This document shows, one piece after another, positions 18,100 to 29,584 of a DNA stretch of 64,000 nt. The notes below the pieces were generated by a model. That model had not been told where the DNA came from and searched no databases. It saw only the letters and a program-made list of their open reading frames with translations. Both the position numbers and the translations under genes were made by a program. The stretch covers positions 3,658,001-3,722,000 of the forward strand of contig NZ_CP060790.1 in the NCBI RefSeq assembly GCF_014489595.1, given 5' to 3'. Origin of the DNA: Paenacidovorax monticola. Lineage in GTDB: Bacteria > Pseudomonadota > Gammaproteobacteria > Burkholderiales > Burkholderiaceae_C. Every line of letters starts with the position of its first letter. Within the stretch, counting starts at the first letter, position 1.

Positions 18100-18423
18100 G
18101 GCTTGTCTCCTGTTGTCGCCATTGCTGGCGGTGCGGATCTGGCGATCCATCTGTACCCGCCGCTCGCCGCGCCCGTGGGGCGGGACAGCTTGCGAGCGGC
18201 TACTGTAAGCCGGCTGTACCTACGGGGATGGGTACAGTTCGCGCTGACAGTGGTACCGCGCCGGCGGGGGCTCAGCGCCATGGCGGCGAACAGGATTTCT
18301 GGGCGCGCAGGTGGTCCGGCGCGGGAGCCGCCGCGCCTCCACATGGCCGTAGCCATGCCGGGCGCGGTCGGGCGAGCTGCCGTGCAGGCGCAGCGACGGC
18401 GCAGGCGCGCGTTCCGCGGGCGT
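18100..18423. promoter_or_regulatory. Upstream region of the liv operon with CTGTACC repeats
   Basis: The 324-base stretch holds no convincing gene. It has CTGTACC at 18151-18157 and an inverted pair CTGTACC (18214-18220) / GGTACAG (18231-18237) with a 10-base spacer; GGTACC follows near 18252. These look like operators for the liv operon. The same heptamer lies in front of the MocR gene at 8480, making that protein a candidate regulator. The part nearest the GST gene (about 18260-18420) shows only GC-rich sequence without evident features. Confidence 0.4.
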
Positions 18424-19119
18424 TCAGGCCAGGCGCAGGTCGGGTGACGGTGTCGGGTCCACGCCCTGTGCGAGCGCGGCCGCATGCTGCGCGGCCTGCG
18501 CGCGCTGGTAGCCCGGGCGCGCCTGCAGGCGCTGCCAGTAGGCGGCCGTGGCGGGGCCGAACCGTTCGGCCAGGCCCAGGTGCTGGGCCAGCAGCAGTGC
18601 GTAGCCCACGGCCACGTCGGCCGCCGTGAAGCGGCCCGCGCACAGGGTCTCGGCCTGGGCCACGGCGGTCTCCACGGCGCGCAGCCGCGACAGGAACCAG
18701 CGGCCGTAGTCCTCCACCACCTGGGGCTGCAGGCGCTCGGCGCTCTCGAAGCGGCTGTAGCGCAGCACCAGCGTCTGCGGGAAGGTGAGCGTGGCATCGC
18801 TCATGTGCAGCCAGTTCAGGTAGGCGCCATAGGCGGGGTCGGCGGGGAGCACGTCCAGCCCCGCCCGCGGGTGCAGGCCGGCCAGGTACTGGCAGATGGC
18901 ACCCGACTCGGTCATGCGCACGCCGCCGTGCACCAGCAGGGGCACGGTGCCCAGCGGGTTGAGTTCCAGGAACGGGCGCGCATGCACGCGCGGCGGAAAG
19001 GGCAGCATGTGCAGCTCATAGGGCTGCTGCAGTTCCTCCAGCAGCCACAGGGGGCGGAAGGAGCGGGCGCTGACGCAGTGGTGCAGGTGGATGGTCGTGG
19101 TCATGGTGGTCCGCATCAT
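18424..19119 (-). CDS. Glutathione S-transferase family protein
   Basis: A 231-residue GST. The N-terminal thioredoxin-like domain has [14 protein letters not shown], then [22 protein letters not shown], where the cis-Pro loop (TVP) and the ESGAI glutathione-binding turn are visible. The C-terminal helical domain has [14 protein letters not shown] (N-capping-box region). The ATG at 19119 overlaps the AraC stop (ATGA); ATG 19104 is an alternative that begins at MTTTIHL. Neither has a strong ribosome site, so coupling to the AraC gene is likely. Substrate unknown. Confidence 0.88.
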   Translation of the reverse strand: MMRTTMTTTIHLHHCVSARSFRPLWLLEELQQPYELHMLPFPPRVHARPFLELNPLGTVPLLVHGGVRMTESGAICQYLAGLHPRAGLDVLPADPAYGAYLNWLHMSDATLTFPQTLVLRYSRFESAERLQPQVVEDYGRWFLSRLRAVETAVAQAETLCAGRFTAADVAVGYALLLAQHLGLAERFGPATAAYWQRLQARPGYQRAQAAQHAAALAQGVDPTPSPDLRLA

Positions 19120-20180
19120 GCCAGCGGCCTCGACTGGCGGCGGAACTCGGCGGGCGACTGCCCCGTCCAGCCCCGGAAGGCGCGGATGAAGCTCTTCTCG
19201 TTGAGAAAGCCCGCCGCCTGCGCCACCTGCTTGATGGGCCGGTCGGTGCGGTGCAGCAGTTCGATGGCGCGCTTCTCGCGCACCTCGTCCTTGAGGCGCT
19301 GCAGCGAGGCGCCTTCCTCCTTGAGCTGGCGGTGCAGCGTGCGTGGCGACAGGTGCAGGCGTTCGGCCAGCACCTCGGCGCTGTGCAGCGTGGCGGGGTC
19401 GGTGGCCAGCACCTGGCGCACGCGCTGCACCAGCAGCCGGTCGCGCCGGTACTGCAGCACCGTGAGCGGCAGCGCGCGCTGCAGCATCAGGCGCAGCGCG
19501 GCCTCGTCGCGCGCCAGCGGCAGCGCGAGGTAGCGCGCATCGAACTGGATGGCGGCCTGGCCGGCGCCGAAGGCGACGGGCCCCGGGAACAGCAGCGGAT
19601 AGACATCGGCGTGCGCGGGCGCCGCGAACGGGAACCGCGCGCCCTGCAGCGGCAGCCGCGAGTCGATGAGCCAGCAGGCCAGGCCGTGGATGTTGCGCAG
19701 CACCGAGACGAGGCAGAACTCGCGCAGCGCGCCGTCGCCGCCGGGCGGACGGTGCTCGGTGAGCACGATCCGCGCCGTGCCGCCCTCGGTGGCGAGCGCC
19801 AGCGCGATATCGTCGGTCAGCAGCCCATGGTGGCGGCACCAGCGCGCGAGCGCCAGCCCCAGGTGGGGCGCGGTGATGGAGGCGCGCGCCAGCATGCCGT
19901 AGCTGCCCCAGGGCAGCCGGCGGCTGAACCAGCCCAGGGCCTCGTCGTCGAGTTCGCGCATGGCGCCGTCGCACAGTGCCTCCATCTGCCAGGCCGTGAT
20001 GCGGGCCTGGGGCTGGGCGACCGTGTTTGGCGTGATTTGTGCCAGCTGCAGGACCGGGCCCGGGTCCATGCCGCGCAGCGCGTAGGCCCGCACGATGGCC
20101 TGCACGAACGCCATGGGCGTGGCGGCGGGGCCGGGGCGCGAGAGGTGCGGGCGGTGCGAGGGCAGGGAAGGGGTGTACAT
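19116..20180 (-). CDS. AraC family transcriptional regulator
   Basis: A 354-residue regulator of the OruR/ArgR-like AraC subgroup. The N-terminal Arabinose_bd-type domain includes [19 protein letters not shown], and the C-terminal double helix-turn-helix covers about residues 250-345 ([20 protein letters not shown] and [16 protein letters not shown]). It is divergent from the acyl-CoA ligase that opens the liu operon, with a 132-base gap. It probably controls that operon and/or the GST gene that follows it. Confidence 0.9.
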   Translation of the reverse strand: MYTPSLPSHRPHLSRPGPAATPMAFVQAIVRAYALRGMDPGPVLQLAQITPNTVAQPQARITAWQMEALCDGAMRELDDEALGWFSRRLPWGSYGMLARASITAPHLGLALARWCRHHGLLTDDIALALATEGGTARIVLTEHRPPGGDGALREFCLVSVLRNIHGLACWLIDSRLPLQGARFPFAAPAHADVYPLLFPGPVAFGAGQAAIQFDARYLALPLARDEAALRLMLQRALPLTVLQYRRDRLLVQRVRQVLATDPATLHSAEVLAERLHLSPRTLHRQLKEEGASLQRLKDEVREKRAIELLHRTDRPIKQVAQAAGFLNEKSFIRAFRGWTGQSPAEFRRQSRPLA

Positions 20181-20197
20181 GGTGGGGCGAAGGGGCT

Positions 20198-20219
20198 GGT
20201 TGTGGCAATTATTGCAACC
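20198..20219. promoter_or_regulatory. Candidate operator between araC-type regulator and liu operon
   Basis: An interrupted palindrome GGTTG (20198-20202) ... CAACC (20215-20219) encloses an AT-rich GCAATTATTGC core in an otherwise GC-rich 132-base divergent gap. Its place between regulator and operon suggests a binding site. AraC proteins often use direct repeats, so the binding factor is uncertain. Confidence 0.35.
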
Positions 20220-20312
20220 TCCCTGGCCCCATCTGGTCCGCGCTGGGGCGTATGCTGCACCCGAAAACCCGGGCCCGCGCCCATGCGCCCGCATGCACAG
20301 GAGACAGCTTTC

Positions 20313-22037
20313 ATGGATTCCGTCCGTCCGTCCGCCCCCATCGCCCTGAGCCAGGCCCAGGGCGCCACCGGCACGCCACTGATCGAGCAGACGATCGGCC
20401 AGTTCTTCGACGCGATGGCGGCGCGCCAGGGTGGGCGCGAGGCGCTCGTGAGCGTGCACCAGGGCCTGCGCTACAGCTATGCGCAGTTGCACGCCGAGGT
20501 CCGCCGCCTGGCCAGCGCACTGCTCGGCCTGGGGCTGCAAAAGGGCGACCGCATCGGCATCTGGTCGCACAACAACGCGGAATGGGTGCTCATGCAGTTC
20601 GCCACGGCGCAGGTGGGTCTGGTGCTGGTCAACATCAATCCGGCCTACCGTACCGCCGAAGTGGAGTACGCACTCAACAAGGTGGGCTGCAAGGCCATCG
20701 TGACCATGGCGCGCTTCAAGACCAGCGACTATGTGGGCATGCTGCGCGAACTGGCGCCTGAGCTGGCCGCGAGCACGCCAGGCCAGCTGCAGGCCGCACG
20801 CCTGCCCCAGCTGCGCGCTGTGGTGTGGATCGATACGGCCGGCCAGGGCGACGAGGAGCCTGGCCTGCTGCGCTTCTCCGACCTCATCGCACGCGGCGAC
20901 GCGCAGGATGCGCGCATCGATGCGGTGGCCGCCACGCTCGCCAACACCGACCCCATCAACATCCAGTTCACGAGCGGCACCACGGGCTTCCCCAAGGGGG
21001 CCACGCTGACGCACCGCAACATCCTGAACAACGGCTTCTTCATCGGCGAGTGCATGAAGCTCACGCCCGAGGACCGGCTGTGCATTCCCGTGCCGCTGTA
21101 CCACTGCTTCGGCATGGTGCTGGGCAACCTGGCCTGCGTGACGCACGGCGCCGCCATCGTCTACCCGAACGACGGGTTCGATCCGCTCAAGGTGCTCGAA
21201 ACCGTGCAGGCCGAGCGCTGCACGGGCCTGCACGGCGTGCCCACCATGTTCATCGCCGAACTGGACCACCCGCGCTTCGCGGAGTTCGACCTCTCGACGC
21301 TGCGCACCGGCATCATGGCTGGCTCTCCCTGTCCCATCGAGGTCATGAAGCGCGTGGTGAGCGACATGCACCTGTCCGAGATCACCATCGCCTACGGCAT
21401 GACGGAGACCAGCCCCGTGAGCTGCCAGAGCAGCACGCAGACGCCGCTCGAAAAGCGCGTGGCCACCGTGGGCCAGGTGCAGCCGCACCTGCAGATCAAG
21501 ATCGTCGACCCCGACACCGGTGCCGTGGTGCCCGTGGGCCAGCGCGGCGAGTTCTGTACCCAGGGTTACTCCGTCATGCACGGCTACTGGGGCGATGAGG
21601 AAAAGACCCGCGAGGCCATCGACGCCGAGGGCTGGATGCACACGGGCGACCTCGCCACCATGGACGCCGAGGGCTACGTGAACATCGTGGGCCGCATCAA
21701 GGACATGGTGATCCGCGGCGGCGAGAACGTCTATCCGCGCGAGATCGAGGAATTCCTCTACCGACACCCGCAGGTGCAGGACGTGCAGGTGGTGGGCGTG
21801 CCCGATGCGCGCTATGGCGAGGAGCTGTGCGCCTGGATCATCGCCAAGCCGGGCACCCAGCCCACCGAAGACGACATCCGCGCGTTCTGCAAGGGCCAGA
21901 TCGCGCACTACAAGGTGCCGCGCTATATCCGCTTCGTGACCGAGTTCCCGATGACGGTGACGGGCAAGATCCAGAAGTTCAAGATCCGCGACGCCATGAA
22001 AGACCAGCTCGGCCTGCAGGAAAGCCAGACCGCCTGA
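20313..22037 (+). CDS. AMP-binding acyl-CoA synthetase (short/branched-chain type)
   Basis: A 574-residue ANL ligase. Motifs: [15 protein letters not shown] (phosphate loop), [46 protein letters not shown] and the C-terminal [12 protein letters not shown] lysine. It starts at 20313 after AGGAGA. Placement at the head of leucine/isovalerate genes suggests it activates isovalerate or a similar branched or short acid to its CoA ester. 17 bases separate it from the carboxylase beta gene. The exact substrate is inferred from context only. Confidence 0.9.
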   Translation: MDSVRPSAPIALSQAQGATGTPLIEQTIGQFFDAMAARQGGREALVSVHQGLRYSYAQLHAEVRRLASALLGLGLQKGDRIGIWSHNNAEWVLMQFATAQVGLVLVNINPAYRTAEVEYALNKVGCKAIVTMARFKTSDYVGMLRELAPELAASTPGQLQAARLPQLRAVVWIDTAGQGDEEPGLLRFSDLIARGDAQDARIDAVAATLANTDPINIQFTSGTTGFPKGATLTHRNILNNGFFIGECMKLTPEDRLCIPVPLYHCFGMVLGNLACVTHGAAIVYPNDGFDPLKVLETVQAERCTGLHGVPTMFIAELDHPRFAEFDLSTLRTGIMAGSPCPIEVMKRVVSDMHLSEITIAYGMTETSPVSCQSSTQTPLEKRVATVGQVQPHLQIKIVDPDTGAVVPVGQRGEFCTQGYSVMHGYWGDEEKTREAIDAEGWMHTGDLATMDAEGYVNIVGRIKDMVIRGGENVYPREIEEFLYRHPQVQDVQVVGVPDARYGEELCAWIIAKPGTQPTEDDIRAFCKGQIAHYKVPRYIRFVTEFPMTVTGKIQKFKIRDAMKDQLGLQESQTA

Positions 22038-22054
22038 ACGCCAAGAAAGCCACC

Positions 22055-23659
<1,605 letters not shown>

Positions 23660-23677
23660 ACGCCGGGCCGCACCGCC

Positions 23678-24553
23678 ATGAGCTGCCTCCATCCCCTCCG
23701 CCACGTGCTGCTGGGCATCGCCCTGGCGCTGTGCGCCGCGGCCCAGGCCGCGCCCGCGCTGCAGCGCGTGGAGCTGCCTCTGCCCTCTGGCGTGGTGCTG
23801 CGTGCGCACTGGCTTGCGGCCGAAGGCGCGGAGCGCCGCCCGGCCGTGCTCGCGCTGCATGGCTGCGGCGGGCTGTATGCCAAGGGCGGCGGCCTGGCCG
23901 AGCGCTACCGCGAGACGGCCGCGCGCCTGCATGCGGCGGGCTACGCGGTGCTGATGCCCGACAGCTTCGGCTCGCGCGGCCTGCGCGAGGTCTGCCAGAC
24001 CCGTTACCGCGAGCGCAGCGTGGACGTGGCCGAGCGCGCGCAGGACGCGCGCGCGGCCCTGGCCTGGCTGGCCGCGCAGCCCCTGGTGGATGCGCGGCGC
24101 ATCGGTGTGCTCGGCTGGTCCAATGGCGCCACCACCACGCTGACCCTGCTGGAGCAGCGCCGCGCCCACCCCGAGGCCGGCGAGCCGCCGATCGCGGGAG
24201 CGGCCGTGTTCTACCCGGGCTGCGGCCCCCTGAAGAAGCGCCAGGCGGCGCTGGAGGACGCGCCGCTGCTGATGCTGCTGGGTGCCCTCGACGACTGGAC
24301 GCCGCCCCAGCCCTGCGTGGATTTCGCGCGCCAGTTGCAGGAGCGGCCGGGCAACGACGTCACCCTGCAGGTGTACGAGGGCAGCTACCACGGCTTCGAC
24401 GGCACGGCCCCCGTGCGGGTGCGTGCCGACGTGCCCAACGGCACGTCGGGCCATGGCGTGCACCAGGGCGGAAACCCCGAGGCGCGCGCCAAGGCGCTGG
24501 CCGCGCTCGATGCATTCTGGAGCCGGGTGCTGGCCGCCCGTGCCGCGCCATGA
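23678..24553 (+). CDS. Dienelactone hydrolase family protein, exported
   Basis: A 291-residue alpha/beta-hydrolase with a signal peptide (HVLLGIALALCAAAQA-A). Residues: nucleophile serine in LGWSNGAT, an acid in LGALDDWTPP, and a histidine in YEGSYHGFDG. An LALHGCGGLYAKGG oxyanion segment comes first. Dienelactone hydrolases proper use cysteine; here it is serine, so esterase-like activity is likely. Two further cysteines (VCQTRY, YPGCGPL) may form a disulphide in the periplasm. It sits inside the liu operon, overlapping the DinB gene by four bases, with no known role in leucine breakdown. Confidence 0.85.
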   Translation: MSCLHPLRHVLLGIALALCAAAQAAPALQRVELPLPSGVVLRAHWLAAEGAERRPAVLALHGCGGLYAKGGGLAERYRETAARLHAAGYAVLMPDSFGSRGLREVCQTRYRERSVDVAERAQDARAALAWLAAQPLVDARRIGVLGWSNGATTTLTLLEQRRAHPEAGEPPIAGAAVFYPGCGPLKKRQAALEDAPLLMLLGALDDWTPPQPCVDFARQLQERPGNDVTLQVYEGSYHGFDGTAPVRVRADVPNGTSGHGVHQGGNPEARAKALAALDAFWSRVLAARAAP

Positions 24554-25068
24554 ACCCGAAGGCGCATTTCGCCCGCCTCGCGCGCTACAGCGCCTGGGCC
24601 AATGCCTGGCTGCTCGATGCCGTGGCCGCCGTGCCCGATGCCGACTACCGGCGCGACCTGGGGCTGTTCTTCGGCAGCCTGCATGGCACGCTGAACCACC
24701 TGCTCGTGGGCGAGCACCATGTCTGGTTTCCTCGCTTTTCCGAAGGCGCCTCGCCCCGGCTCGCGCTCGACGCCGAGCTGGAGCCCGACCGCGCCCGGCT
24801 CGACGCGCGGCTGCGCGAAGGCGCCGCGCGCTGGGCGCCGCTGATCGCCACCTGGGACGCGCGGCGCTTCGAGGGCTCGCTCGACTACACCACCACCCAG
24901 GGCCAGCCCGTGTCGCTGCCCTTCGCGGCCACGCTCACCCATGTGTTCAACCATGGCACGCACCACCGCGGCCAGATCACGGCGGCGCTCACGGCCCTGG
25001 GGCGGCCCTGCCCCGAGCTGGACCTCGTGCTCTTCCTGCTGAACCCCACCGAAAGCTCCGTACCATGA
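24550..25068 (+). CDS. DinB family protein
   Basis: A 172-residue four-helix-bundle protein of the DinB/YfiT-like superfamily. The three metal histidines are recognisable: LNHLLVGEHHVW (first), and HVFNHGTHHRGQI (second and third). Members bind nickel or zinc and often act as thiol-dependent transferases. Start and stop overlap both neighbours by four bases (ATGA), showing a tightly coupled position between the esterase-like gene and liuC. Its role there is unknown. Confidence 0.88.
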   Translation: MNPKAHFARLARYSAWANAWLLDAVAAVPDADYRRDLGLFFGSLHGTLNHLLVGEHHVWFPRFSEGASPRLALDAELEPDRARLDARLREGAARWAPLIATWDARRFEGSLDYTTTQGQPVSLPFAATLTHVFNHGTHHRGQITAALTALGRPCPELDLVLFLLNPTESSVP

Positions 25069-25850
25069 GCCAGAACCTTTCCATCACCCAGGCGGGCGCG
25101 GTCGCGCGCATCACGCTGACCCAGCCCGAGATCCGCAACGCCTTCAGCGACGAGGTCATCGCGGAGCTCACGGCCGCCTTCCTCGACGTGGGCGCGCGCG
25201 CCGATGTGCGCGCCGTGGTGCTTGCGGCCGAAGGGCCCGCATTCTGCGCGGGCGCCAACCTGAACTGGATGCGCCGCATGGCCGACTACACGCGCGATGA
25301 GAACCTCGCCGATGCGGGCAAGCTCGCCGAGATGCTGCGCGTGATCTACGAATGCGAGAAGCCCACCATCGCGCGCGTGCAGGGCGATGTGTACGCGGGC
25401 GGCATGGGCCTGGTCGCGGCCTGCGACATGGCGGTGAGCGTGGACACGGCGGGCTTCTGCCTCAGCGAGGTCAAGCTCGGCCTGATCCCGGCCACCATCA
25501 GCCCTTACGTGATCCGCGCCATGGGCGCGCGCGCGGCGCACCGCTACTTCCTCACGGCCGAGCGCTTCGGCGCGGCCGAGGCGCTGCGCACCGGCTTCGT
25601 GCACGAGGTGGTGCCGGCCGACCAGCTCGACGCCAAGGTCGATGAGCTGCTCAAGGCCCTCACGGCCGCCAGCCCGAACGCCGTGCGCGCCTGCAAGCGG
25701 CTCGTGCAGGATGTGGCCGAGCGCGAGATCGACGCGGGCCTGATCGCCGCCACCGTGGCGGGCATTGCCGACATCCGCGCCAGCGACGAGGGCCGCGAGG
25801 GCGTGCAGTCCTTCCTGCAAAAGCGCAAGCCCGCGTGGCTGGCTGGCTGA
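25065..25850 (+). CDS. liuC: Methylglutaconyl-CoA hydratase (enoyl-CoA hydratase family)
   Basis: A 261-residue crotonase-fold enzyme. The oxyanion-hole segment AFCAGANLNWMRRMADYTRDENLADA is the pattern seen in LiuC/AtuE hydratases. A second active-site segment, GDVYAGGMGLVAACD, follows, and then SEVKLGLIPATISPYV. It should hydrate 3-methylglutaconyl-CoA to HMG-CoA, the step between the carboxylase (liuB/liuD) and HMG-CoA lyase (29585), all on this strand. ATGA overlap with the DinB gene. Confidence 0.92.
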   Translation: MSQNLSITQAGAVARITLTQPEIRNAFSDEVIAELTAAFLDVGARADVRAVVLAAEGPAFCAGANLNWMRRMADYTRDENLADAGKLAEMLRVIYECEKPTIARVQGDVYAGGMGLVAACDMAVSVDTAGFCLSEVKLGLIPATISPYVIRAMGARAAHRYFLTAERFGAAEALRTGFVHEVVPADQLDAKVDELLKALTAASPNAVRACKRLVQDVAEREIDAGLIAATVAGIADIRASDEGREGVQSFLQKRKPAWLAG

Positions 25851-25855
25851 GCGAC

Positions 25856-26575
25856 ATGGACCAGCTCTGGCTCGCCTTCGTCCAGTGGCTCCACACCGTG
25901 GGGCTGCATGTGGACGCGGGAACGGCGCGCGACGTGGCCGAGGGCGCGGCGCGCGCCACGACCGCGCTCGACATGCCCAGCCTGCTGGCCCTGGCGGCGG
26001 CGCTGGGCTGGGCCAGCGGCTTCCGGCTCTATGCCGTGGTTTTCCTCGTGGGCGGCATGGGCTGGCTCGGCTGGCTGCCCCTGCCGGCCGGCCTGCAGGT
26101 GCTGCAGCACCCGGCCGTGCTGCTCGTGAGCGGCTTCATGCTCCTGGTCGAATTCTTTGCCGACAAGGTGCCCTGGCTCGACAGCGCCTGGGACGCGCTG
26201 CACACGGTGATCCGCATTCCCGCGGGCGCGCTGCTTGCGGCGGGCGTGTTCGGCGCCGACAACGCGACCATGGCCGTGGTCGCGGGGCTGCTGGGCGGCT
26301 CGCTTTCGGCGACGGCGCTGGCCACCAAGATGACCACGCGCGCGGCGGCCAACACATCGCCCGAGCCCTTCTCGAACTGGGGGCTCTCGTTCTTCGAGGA
26401 CGGTCTCGTCGTGGCCGTGGTCTGGATGGCCACGCAGCACCCTGTGTGGTTCGGCGTGGCGCTGGTCTTCATGTTGCTGGTGTCGGCGCTGCTGCTGGTG
26501 GTGCTGCTCCAATTCCTGCGCGCGGTGCTGCGGCGCGTGTCCTCTTTCTTTTCTGGTTCTGCCAAGGTGGCGTAA
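25856..26575 (+). CDS. DUF4126 domain-containing membrane protein
   Basis: A 239-residue membrane protein. Residues about 42-65 (LALAAALGWASGFRLYAVVF), 80-105 and 120-150 are hydrophobic segments, and a long C-terminal helix (VFMLLVSALLLVVLLQFLR) follows an FSNWGLSFFEDG segment. The ASGFRLY start and AATKMTTRAAANTSPEP-type stretch fit DUF4126. Function unknown. Its stop (TAA at 26573) directly abuts the liuD start at 26576, so it belongs to the operon. No role in leucine catabolism is known. Confidence 0.83.
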   Translation: MDQLWLAFVQWLHTVGLHVDAGTARDVAEGAARATTALDMPSLLALAAALGWASGFRLYAVVFLVGGMGWLGWLPLPAGLQVLQHPAVLLVSGFMLLVEFFADKVPWLDSAWDALHTVIRIPAGALLAAGVFGADNATMAVVAGLLGGSLSATALATKMTTRAAANTSPEPFSNWGLSFFEDGLVVAVVWMATQHPVWFGVALVFMLLVSALLLVVLLQFLRAVLRRVSSFFSGSAKVA

Positions 26576-28597
26576 ATGTTCAAAAAAATCCTGATTGCAA
26601 ACCGTGGCGAGATTGCGTGTCGCGTGGCCGCTACTGCGCGCCGCATGGGCGTGAAGACCGTGGCCGTGTATTCCGACGCGGATGCGCGCGCCAAGCATGT
26701 GGCCGCTTGCGACGAGGCCGTGCACATCGGCGGCAGCGCCCCCAAGGACAGCTACCTGCGCTGGGAACGCATCATCGAGGCGGCCCAGGCCACGGGCGCG
26801 CAAGCCATCCACCCAGGCTACGGCTTCCTGTCGGAGAACGAGGACTTCGCCCAGGCCTGCGCCAAGGCGGGCCTGGTCTTCATCGGCCCGCCCGCCTCCG
26901 CCATCCAGGCCATGGGCCTGAAGGCCGAATCCAAGCGCCTGATGGCCAAGGCCAATGTGCCGCTGGTGCCCGGCTACCAGGGCGAGAACCAGGACCCGGC
27001 CCTGCTGCAGCGCGAAGCCGATGGCATTGGCTACCCCGTGCTCATCAAGGCCAGCGCGGGCGGCGGCGGCAAGGGGATGCGCCTGGTCGAGAAGAGCGAG
27101 GACTTCGCCGCCGCGCTGGCCTCCTGCCAGCGCGAGGCCATCAACAGCTTCGGCAACGATGCCGTGCTGGTCGAGAAATACGTGCTGCGCCCGCGCCACA
27201 TCGAGATCCAGGTGTTCGGCGACACGCACGGCAACTGCGTCTACCTGTTCGAGCGCGACTGCTCGGTGCAGCGCCGCCATCAGAAGGTGCTTGAAGAGGC
27301 GCCGGCCCCCGGCATGACGCCCGCGCTGCGCAAGCAGATGGGCGAGGCTGCCGTGGCCGCCGCCAAGGCCGTGAACTACGTGGGCGCGGGCACGGTGGAG
27401 TTCATCGTCGAACAGCCGGGCGGCTACGAGCGGCCCGACCAGATGAAGTTCTACTTCATGGAGATGAACACCCGCCTGCAGGTGGAGCACCCGGTGACCG
27501 AGGCCATCACGGGCCTGGACCTCGTGGAGTGGCAATTGCGCGTGGCCTCGGGCGAGCCGCTGCCCCTGAAGCAGGAAGAGCTGCGCATCACCGGCCACGC
27601 CATCGAGGCGCGCATCTGCGCCGAGAACCCCGACAACCAATTCCTGCCCGCCACCGGCACCCTGGCCGTCTACCGCAAGCCCGCGTGCACCAGCTTCGAG
27701 CGCGGCGCGGTGCGCGTGGACGACGGCGTGCGCGAGGGCGACGCCATCAGCCCCTTCTACGACTCCATGGTGGCCAAGCTCATCGTGCACGGCGACACGC
27801 GCGAACAGGCGCTGGCGCGGCTGGACGAGGCCCTGGCTCAGACCCACATCGTGGGCCTGGCGACCAACGTGCAGTTCCTGCGCCTGGTGGCGGCGAGCGA
27901 TGCGTTTGCCCAGGCCAAGCTCGACACGGCGCTGATCCAGCGCGAGCAGGCCGTGCTGTTCCAGCAGGAGCGCGTGGGCCTGCCGCTGGCCGCCGCAGCC
28001 GCCGTGGCGCAGACCCTGCTGCGCGAGCGCAGGGCCGAGGGCGCCGACCCGTTCAGCCGGCGCGACGGCTTCCATTCGCACGCACAGGTGGCGCGGCGCT
28101 TCGAGTTCGACTTTGGCGGGCAGCACGCCAAGGCCTGGCTGACCTACGGTCGGGGCGGTGCGCTCGCGCTCACCGTGGGCGAAGGCGATGCCGCCGTGGC
28201 GGGGCCGCTGGCGTTCGAGCCCGCGCAGGACGGCGCGATCGACCTGCAGTTCGCGGGCCAGCGCACGCGCGCCACGGTCTACGCCCAGGGCGAGACCGAC
28301 CATGTGTTCACTCCCCGGGGCGCCACGCGCATCGAGGCCATCGACCTGCTGGCCCATGCGGGCGACACGCAGGGCGAGGGCGGGCGCCTCACGGCGCCCA
28401 TGCCGGGCAAGGTGGTGTCGTTCGCCGTGAAGGCGGGCGACAAGGTCGGCAAGGGCCAGGCCCTGGCCGTGATGGAGGCCATGAAGATGGAGCACACCAT
28501 CGCGGCGCCGCAGGACGGCGTGGTGCAGGAACTGCTCTACGCGCCGGGCGACCAGGTGGCCGAAGGCTCCGAACTGCTCAGGCTTTCCGCTGCGTGA
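26576..28597 (+). CDS. liuD: Methylcrotonyl-CoA carboxylase alpha (biotin carboxylase + biotin carrier)
   Basis: A 673-residue biotin-dependent carboxylase subunit. N-terminal biotin carboxylase domain: KKILIANRGEIACRV, the glycine-rich ATP-grasp loop SAGGGGKGM, and MKFYFMEMNTRLQVEHPVTE. C-terminal biotinyl domain: EAMKMEHTI, with the biotin lysine at residue 637, about 35 residues from the end as usual. It carboxylates its own biotin for transfer by LiuB to 3-methylcrotonyl-CoA. The assignment over acetyl- or propionyl-CoA carboxylase rests on the neighbours liuB, liuC and HMG-CoA lyase. Confidence 0.93.
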   Translation: MFKKILIANRGEIACRVAATARRMGVKTVAVYSDADARAKHVAACDEAVHIGGSAPKDSYLRWERIIEAAQATGAQAIHPGYGFLSENEDFAQACAKAGLVFIGPPASAIQAMGLKAESKRLMAKANVPLVPGYQGENQDPALLQREADGIGYPVLIKASAGGGGKGMRLVEKSEDFAAALASCQREAINSFGNDAVLVEKYVLRPRHIEIQVFGDTHGNCVYLFERDCSVQRRHQKVLEEAPAPGMTPALRKQMGEAAVAAAKAVNYVGAGTVEFIVEQPGGYERPDQMKFYFMEMNTRLQVEHPVTEAITGLDLVEWQLRVASGEPLPLKQEELRITGHAIEARICAENPDNQFLPATGTLAVYRKPACTSFERGAVRVDDGVREGDAISPFYDSMVAKLIVHGDTREQALARLDEALAQTHIVGLATNVQFLRLVAASDAFAQAKLDTALIQREQAVLFQQERVGLPLAAAAAVAQTLLRERRAEGADPFSRRDGFHSHAQVARRFEFDFGGQHAKAWLTYGRGGALALTVGEGDAAVAGPLAFEPAQDGAIDLQFAGQRTRATVYAQGETDHVFTPRGATRIEAIDLLAHAGDTQGEGGRLTAPMPGKVVSFAVKAGDKVGKGQALAVMEAMKMEHTIAAPQDGVVQELLYAPGDQVAEGSELLRLSAA

Positions 28598-28634
28598 CAG
28601 CAGGCGGCGGACAGGCGCGGTAGGCTCGGCGGTC

Positions 28635-29555
28635 ATGAAGATCTCCCTTTGCTGTACCGATACCAAGACCGAGCCCTGGCTCGAAGGGCTGCGCGCTGCC
28701 CTGCCGCAGGCCCGCATCGATCTGTGGCAGCCGGGCGCGCCCCCGGCCGATTACGCCGTGGTCTGGGCGCCGCCCCAGCAGTTCCTTGACGAGCAGCCGG
28801 GCCTGCGCGCGCTGTTCAACATCGGCGCGGGCGTGGACGCGCTGCTCAAGCTGCGCATTCCCGAGGGCTGCCGCGTGGTGCGCATCGACGATGGCGGCAT
28901 GGCCGTGCAGATGGCCGAGTACGTGTGCCATGCGGTGGTGCGCCATTTCCGCGAGCTCGACGGCTATGAGTCCGACATGCGCGCGGGCCGCTGGGGCTTT
29001 CGCCGGCCGCGCACGCGCACGGAGTTCCCCGTGGGCGTGATGGGCCTGGGCGTGCTCGGCGAGCGCGTGGCGCGCGCCCTGGCGCATTTCGACTTTCCCG
29101 TGAACGGCTGGAGCCGCTCGCCCAAGGCCCTGGAGGGCATCCGCACCTTCAGCGGCGCGGACGGCTTCCACGACTTCCTGGGCGCGAGCCGCGTGCTCGT
29201 GAACCTGCTGCCGCTCACGCCCGAAACGCAGGACATCATCAACCGCGACACGCTGGCGCGCCTGCAGCCCGGGGGCTATGTGGTCAACGTGGCGCGCGGT
29301 GCGCACCTGGTGGACGAGGACCTGATCGCGCTGATCGACAGCGGCCACATCGCCGGCGCCACGCTCGACGTGTTCCGCACCGAGCCGCTGCCCGCAGGGC
29401 ATCCGTTCTGGGCCCACCCGAAGATCACCGCCACGCCCCACACCTCGGCACGCACGCTGCGCGAGGAGAGCATCGCCCAGATCGTGGGCAAGATGCAGGC
29501 CATGGAGCGCGGCGAGCCCGTGGCGGGAACGGTGGACCTGCGGCGCGGTTACTGA
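28635..29555 (+). CDS. ghrA: Glyoxylate/hydroxypyruvate reductase A
   Basis: A 306-residue D-2-hydroxyacid dehydrogenase of the GhrA type. The NAD(P) site is GVMGLGVLGERVA, and an arginine in the second motif (WSRSPK) suggests NADPH preference. Catalytic residues: Arg in VNVARGAHLVDE, Glu in FRTEPLP, His in TPHTSAR. It reduces glyoxylate or hydroxypyruvate to glycolate or glycerate. It lies between liuD and HMG-CoA lyase on the same strand (37 and 29 bases away), an addition not needed for leucine degradation. Confidence 0.9.
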   Translation: MKISLCCTDTKTEPWLEGLRAALPQARIDLWQPGAPPADYAVVWAPPQQFLDEQPGLRALFNIGAGVDALLKLRIPEGCRVVRIDDGGMAVQMAEYVCHAVVRHFRELDGYESDMRAGRWGFRRPRTRTEFPVGVMGLGVLGERVARALAHFDFPVNGWSRSPKALEGIRTFSGADGFHDFLGASRVLVNLLPLTPETQDIINRDTLARLQPGGYVVNVARGAHLVDEDLIALIDSGHIAGATLDVFRTEPLPAGHPFWAHPKITATPHTSARTLREESIAQIVGKMQAMERGEPVAGTVDLRRGY

Positions 29556-29584
29556 CCCCCTTTTCTTTTCGAGGACAACGCACC

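Noticed and set aside
18272-18643. Possible small gene upstream of livK on the minus strand
   Set aside because: It runs through the GST gene in another frame, lacks a ribosome site and shows only Arg/Gly/Pro-rich composition.
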